From the NCBI GenBank assembly GCA_012961655.1, contig DTYX01000460.1:1-8452 (forward strand): DNA of 8,452 nucleotides, read 5' to 3'. The translations under genes and the position numbers were made by a program. This document shows, piece by piece, positions 5,988-8,452 of this stretch; position 1 is the first letter of the stretch; each line of letters starts with the position of its first letter. The notes beneath the pieces were generated by a model. The model was not told where the DNA came from, did no database searches, and worked only from the letters and a program-made list of their open reading frames with translations. The stretch is from Candidatus Poribacteria bacterium (GTDB lineage Bacteria > Poribacteria > WGA-4E > DTYX01).

Positions 5988-6959
5988 ATGCGAGCATCGG
6001 GTTTAGACTTTGAAAAATCCATCATTGAATTAGAAACAATCATCGATAACCTTAAAACATTTGCGGATAGTTCTGAATTTGACCTTGCCAGAAGTATTAC
6101 GAGTTTAGAGAAAGATTTAGAAAGTATCAAGAAACGCGTTTTTCAAAATTTAACTCGGTGGAACATCGTGAGCTTAGCGCGTCATGAGGAACGTCCACAA
6201 GCGGTTGATTATATCAATGCCCTGCTAGAGGATAATATGGAACTACACGGAGATGGATTATTAGGTGATGACCCCGCTTTAAGCGGCGGCATAGGATGGT
6301 TTGATGGGCAACCGGTTGTGTATTTAGGACAGCAAAAGGGTAAAAGCGCTAAGGAGCGGATATCAAGGAATTTTGGCATGATGCACCCTGAGGGTTATCG
6401 GAAAGGGCGGCGTTTGATGAAGTTAGCGGAGAAATTTGATAGACCTATAATCAGCTTCGTTGATACGTCAGGCGCCCACCCAGGCAAAGAAGCAGAACAA
6501 CACGGTCAAGCTATGGCAATTGCTGAGAACCTTGCCCTAATGGCGCAGTTGCGTGTCCCTTTAGTGGCGATTATTATCGGCGAGGGAGGTAGTGGCGGCG
6601 CCCTCGGTATCGCCCTCGCTGATCGAGTGTTAATGCTACAATACGCCATGTACTGTGTATGTCCTCCAGAAGCTTGTAGCGGTATTCTGTGGCGAGACCA
6701 TGGTGAACATGCTCCCGAAGCCGCCGAGGGATTGAAATTGATTGCTGATGACCTCCTGGCTTTTGGGATTATCGACGAAGTTATCAAAGAACCGCTGGGT
6801 GGCGCTCATTGCAATCCTAAACTGATGTTTTTGAGAGTTCGCCGGGCTTTAAAACGCCATCTGAGTGAACTAATGCGGATGGATAAAAACGAACTGCTCG
6901 AAAAGCGATACCAACGCTATAGACGCATCGGCGTGTATGGCGAAGGAACGGTTGAATAA
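5988..6959 (+). CDS. accA: Acetyl-CoA carboxylase carboxyltransferase subunit alpha
   Basis: AccA and AccD form the carboxyltransferase that moves the carboxyl group from carboxybiotin to acetyl-CoA, making malonyl-CoA for fatty acid synthesis in the cytoplasm. The 323-residue product has a coiled N-terminus (LDFEKSIIELETII). The crotonase-like core has RNFGMMHPEGYRKG (127-140), FVDTSGAHPG (157-166), the oxyanion-hole glycines in GEGGSGGA (198-205), SGILWRD (231-237) and APEAAEGLK. A PLGGAHCNP segment (269-277) follows near the C-terminus. Length is normal for AccA. Two small departures are visible: FGMMHPEGYRK where FGMPHPEGYRK is usual, and VCPPEACSGILWRD where ISPEGCASILW is typical. The start ATG 5988 follows AGGA (5976-5979) by 8 nt. 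It is probably co-transcribed with dprA. accD and the biotin subunits are not in the window. Confidence 0.95.
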   Translation: MRASGLDFEKSIIELETIIDNLKTFADSSEFDLARSITSLEKDLESIKKRVFQNLTRWNIVSLARHEERPQAVDYINALLEDNMELHGDGLLGDDPALSGGIGWFDGQPVVYLGQQKGKSAKERISRNFGMMHPEGYRKGRRLMKLAEKFDRPIISFVDTSGAHPGKEAEQHGQAMAIAENLALMAQLRVPLVAIIIGEGGSGGALGIALADRVLMLQYAMYCVCPPEACSGILWRDHGEHAPEAAEGLKLIADDLLAFGIIDEVIKEPLGGAHCNPKLMFLRVRRALKRHLSELMRMDKNELLEKRYQRYRRIGVYGEGTVE

Positions 6960-6987
6960 ATAGAATGTGACGTGGATTTACAAATTT

Positions 6988-7042
6988 GCGTCGTGAAAGC
7001 ATCCTCATTCATGCGTGGCGATGAAACGACGCTTAATTTTTT
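6988..7042 (+). terminator. Terminator-like hairpin after accA
   Basis: GCGTCGT (6988-6994) pairs perfectly with ACGACGC (7026-7032). A smaller CATC/GATG pairing inside can extend the structure. TTAATTTTTT (7033-7042) follows, ending in six T. This fits a rho-independent terminator for the dprA-accA transcript. The loop is long, which lowers confidence. It stands between convergent genes, 28 nt into the spacer after accA. Confidence 0.5.
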
Positions 7043-7058
7043 GAGAGTGTAGCGTTCG

Positions 7059-7080
7059 GTCAAGCTAAAAGAGTCTTGAC
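7059..7080. repeat. Short inverted repeat between convergent genes
   Basis: GTCAAG (7059-7064) pairs with CTTGAC (7075-7080), with a further CT/AG pairing possible around a bulged T. It lies 10 nt past the stop codon of the minus-strand radical SAM gene. Neither strand has a U-run after it, so a terminator role is doubtful. Confidence 0.3.
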
Positions 7081-7089
7081 AAATGGAAT

Positions 7090-8118
7090 TTACCTATGGG
7101 AAAAATAGAATAACACACTATCCTTTAGCAATGCGCCTACCGATTTATCGCTATAGGCTCGAATTGCGACGTAGCATTCTCCGCATTGATTGTTCGATGA
7201 AAAATCCGCCAGTATCTCCGCTTGATTTTTATATTGCCGCTGCGGATACATCGAACATGGATTTAACTTGCCATCAGGTCGAACCACCAAAAATCTCTTC
7301 CCCGCGCGGCAGTTGGGAATATATCCATCCTTGAAAAATTGGTATGTTTTTAGCAATATTGATGGTGGATTGAGAATATGTCCTTTTTCCTTCTTGAGCT
7401 TTATCAATTCCTGGATGGTTTGTCGCAGAGTTTCTAAATCCTCCTCGGAAGAGATAAAATGCTCTTTGTCGCCTGTACGCAAAATACTGTAGGCGCTGTA
7501 GGAGATATCAACATTCCATTCCTTCGCTTTATCAGCTAATGCCCTTAGATATGGGAGGTTCTGCAAAGTGATGGCAGTATTCATCGCGATATTGTTATAG
7601 CCGAAGTCCGCAGCCAGGCGCGGGATAGTTGCCTCAAGATGGGCGTATAACCCCGGATGTCGGCGAAACTCATCATGCTTTTCATTGGGGAAGTCAAGCG
7701 ATACAGAAAATTGGTCGACGCCAGCCTTATTCAATTCGAGATAATTCTCGGCATTCAACAGTGAAGCATTCGTTACAAAAATTACGCGCGGAAGCCGATT
7801 AAACGCGGCTGGTAGTGCGCCGCTCTCTCCTCTAGGATGTTTAATAGCCCGAACGATATCGGTAACATCTTCGCGCAGGAGCGGTTCTCCGCCTGAGATT
7901 TGCACGAAAAGTGGACGGAATTCAGACACTAGCTTACTATAATCTTCTGGTTGCAGTAAATTATTTTCTTTGGTGAATCCACCTTTGTCACAATGTTGAC
8001 AATTAGCAGTGCAAGAATGCGTGACCTCAAAAGATACAACTAACGGTTTTTGGGCAAAATAATTCTGAAACCCGTGTTTGGTAATCCGCATGGCTTCAAG
8101 AAATGACAGACTTTTCAA
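7090..8118 (-). CDS. Radical SAM protein with C-terminal cysteine cluster
   Basis: The 342-residue product (from TTG 8118) has the radical SAM signature CTANCQHC, where Cys36, Cys40 and Cys43 bind the [4Fe-4S] cluster that cleaves S-adenosylmethionine. It also has SGGEP (75-79) for SAM binding and a partial TIM barrel (FVTNASLL, FSVSLDFPNEKHDEFRR). The C-terminal part has Cys270 (NCRAGKRF), Cys288 (LNPCSMYP) and Cys312/Cys315 (CGEC), resembling a shortened SPASM or twitch-type auxiliary cluster. Such enzymes often modify peptides or build cofactors; no precursor peptide or partner is adjacent, so the reaction is unknown. TTG 8118 is favoured because GGGGAGG (8130-8136 on this strand) lies 11 nt upstream. 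GTG 8157 is an alternative adding 13 residues. It is transcribed towards accA, so the two genes converge. Confidence 0.85.
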   Translation of the reverse strand: MKSLSFLEAMRITKHGFQNYFAQKPLVVSFEVTHSCTANCQHCDKGGFTKENNLLQPEDYSKLVSEFRPLFVQISGGEPLLREDVTDIVRAIKHPRGESGALPAAFNRLPRVIFVTNASLLNAENYLELNKAGVDQFSVSLDFPNEKHDEFRRHPGLYAHLEATIPRLAADFGYNNIAMNTAITLQNLPYLRALADKAKEWNVDISYSAYSILRTGDKEHFISSEEDLETLRQTIQELIKLKKEKGHILNPPSILLKTYQFFKDGYIPNCRAGKRFLVVRPDGKLNPCSMYPQRQYKNQAEILADFSSNNQCGECYVAIRAYSDKSVGALLKDSVLFYFSHR

Positions 8119-8197
8119 TTTAATTGCAACCTCCCCGGTTCTCGGGATTTTCAACACTTTATTTCTCGGTTTTACAACTCGTTCAGTAGTTTACTTC

Positions 8198-8222
8198 GTC
8201 TGCCTGCGCGTAGCACGCAGAC
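8198..8222. repeat. REP-like short hairpin
   Basis: GTCTGC (8198-8203) pairs with GCAGAC (8217-8222). After one C-C mismatch, TGC (8205-8207) pairs with GCA (8213-8215) around a short GCGTA loop. It is more GC-rich than its surroundings. Compact hairpins of this type are commonly dispersed in bacterial intergenic DNA. It lies in the leader of the radical SAM gene. Confidence 0.45.
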
Positions 8223-8277
8223 TGGTAAACCACCGATTACTTCGTGAATTGCTCGATCTTTCGATGAGTCGGGTTGG

Positions 8278-8346
8278 GGAATTGAGAATGCGGAATTAAA
8301 AAACAACTCCTCAATTCCGAATTCCGAAATCCCAAATCCAAATTCC
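8278..8346. repeat. Heptad repeat with inverted arms
   Basis: The left arm has GGAATTG at 8278, AGAATGC at 8285 and GGAATTA at 8292. The right arm has five contiguous 7-mers in the opposite sense: CAATTCC at 8312, GAATTCC at 8319, GAAATCC at 8326, CAAATCC at 8333 and AAATTCC at 8340. GGAATTGAG (8278-8286) pairs perfectly with CTCAATTCC (8310-8318). The spacer between the arms is A-rich. Confidence 0.65.
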
Positions 8347-8413
8347 TCACCTTATACTGGTTTAGGCTTGCTTGTTCTCATATAAAGTTAGCAAGTCAGA
8401 AAGATGATATTCA

Positions 8414-8448
8414 CGTATTACGCATTACGCATTATGTGTTATATATCA
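8414..8448. repeat. Heptad tandem repeat near the right edge
   Basis: Five consecutive 7-mers run CGTATTA at 8414, CGCATTA at 8421, CGCATTA at 8428, TGTGTTA at 8435 and TATATCA at 8442; two are identical and the last two are degraded. No inverted arm is visible before it; one could lie beyond the window edge. Confidence 0.6.
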
Positions 8449-8452
8449 CAAA

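Larger units (their letters stand above)
8119..8452. other. Gene-free region upstream of the radical SAM gene
   Basis: No reading frame here looks like a real gene. The region holds the ribosome site of the radical SAM gene, a REP-like hairpin (8198-8222) and two heptad repeats (8278-8346 and 8414-8448). Between them, 8347-8413 shows nothing I recognise. I could not find a convincing promoter on the minus strand for the radical SAM gene. Confidence 0.5.

Noticed and set aside
7076..7081. Perfect -35 hexamer TTGACA between convergent genes
   Set aside because: No -10 box at suitable spacing and no plus-strand gene follows; it is part of the short inverted repeat 7059-7080.
8078..8299. 73-codon plus-strand open frame running past the start of the radical SAM gene
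   Set aside because: It overlaps the radical SAM coding region antisense and then reads through the REP-like hairpin and a heptad repeat; no ribosome site or family resemblance.
8312..8448. Tandem repeats considered as a CRISPR array
   Set aside because: Units are only 7 nt, contiguous and without unique spacers, and no cas genes are present.
1..8452. tRNA or rRNA genes
   Set aside because: No cloverleaf with a GTTCNANNC T-loop motif or conserved rRNA stretch was noticed on either strand by eye.

Overview
The window is protein-dense bacterial chromosomal DNA with moderate GC, clear Shine-Dalgarno sequences and three predicted lipoproteins. This points to a diderm (Gram-negative-type) bacterium. 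The proteins resemble those of little-cultivated lineages such as Poribacteria, Planctomycetes or other PVC-like groups, but that impression comes from recall of protein style and cannot be proven here. Several intergenic spacers hold short iterated repeats with a strict 7-nt period, a habit of large, repeat-rich genomes.

Layout. (1) 1-199: an 11-nt-periodic repeat and a strong extended -10 promoter driving a sugar phosphate isomerase/epimerase-like TIM-barrel protein (200-1195). (2) 1250-1291: a palindromic heptad repeat that looks like a terminator, then a stand-alone N-terminal domain of the leucyl aminopeptidase (M17) family (1367-1882). (3) 1919-2260: a relic segment bounded by attC-like half sites. 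It holds a truncated, frameshifted remnant of a type I restriction R-subunit-like gene. (4) 2275-4692: a putative cell-envelope locus with a membrane-anchored gluzincin metallopeptidase, then two paralogous lipoproteins with a discoidin-like beta-sandwich. The second lipoprotein has its own promoter region, containing a perfect 17-bp tandem duplication of an extended -10 box. (5) 4748-4819: an inverted heptad repeat, then dprA and accA (4842-6959), 21 nt apart and probably co-transcribed, ending at a terminator-like hairpin. (6) 7090-8118, minus strand: a radical SAM enzyme with extra C-terminal cysteines, convergent with accA. (7) 8119-8452: no gene, but a REP-like hairpin and two further heptad repeats.

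How the genes relate. dprA (uptake and recombination of single-stranded DNA) and accA (first step of fatty acid synthesis) are core housekeeping genes. The peptidase and lipoproteins form the most plausible uncharacterised functional unit. The most unusual DNA-level features are the heptad repeats with arms of opposite orientation, the attC-bounded restriction-gene relic and the duplicated promoter element.
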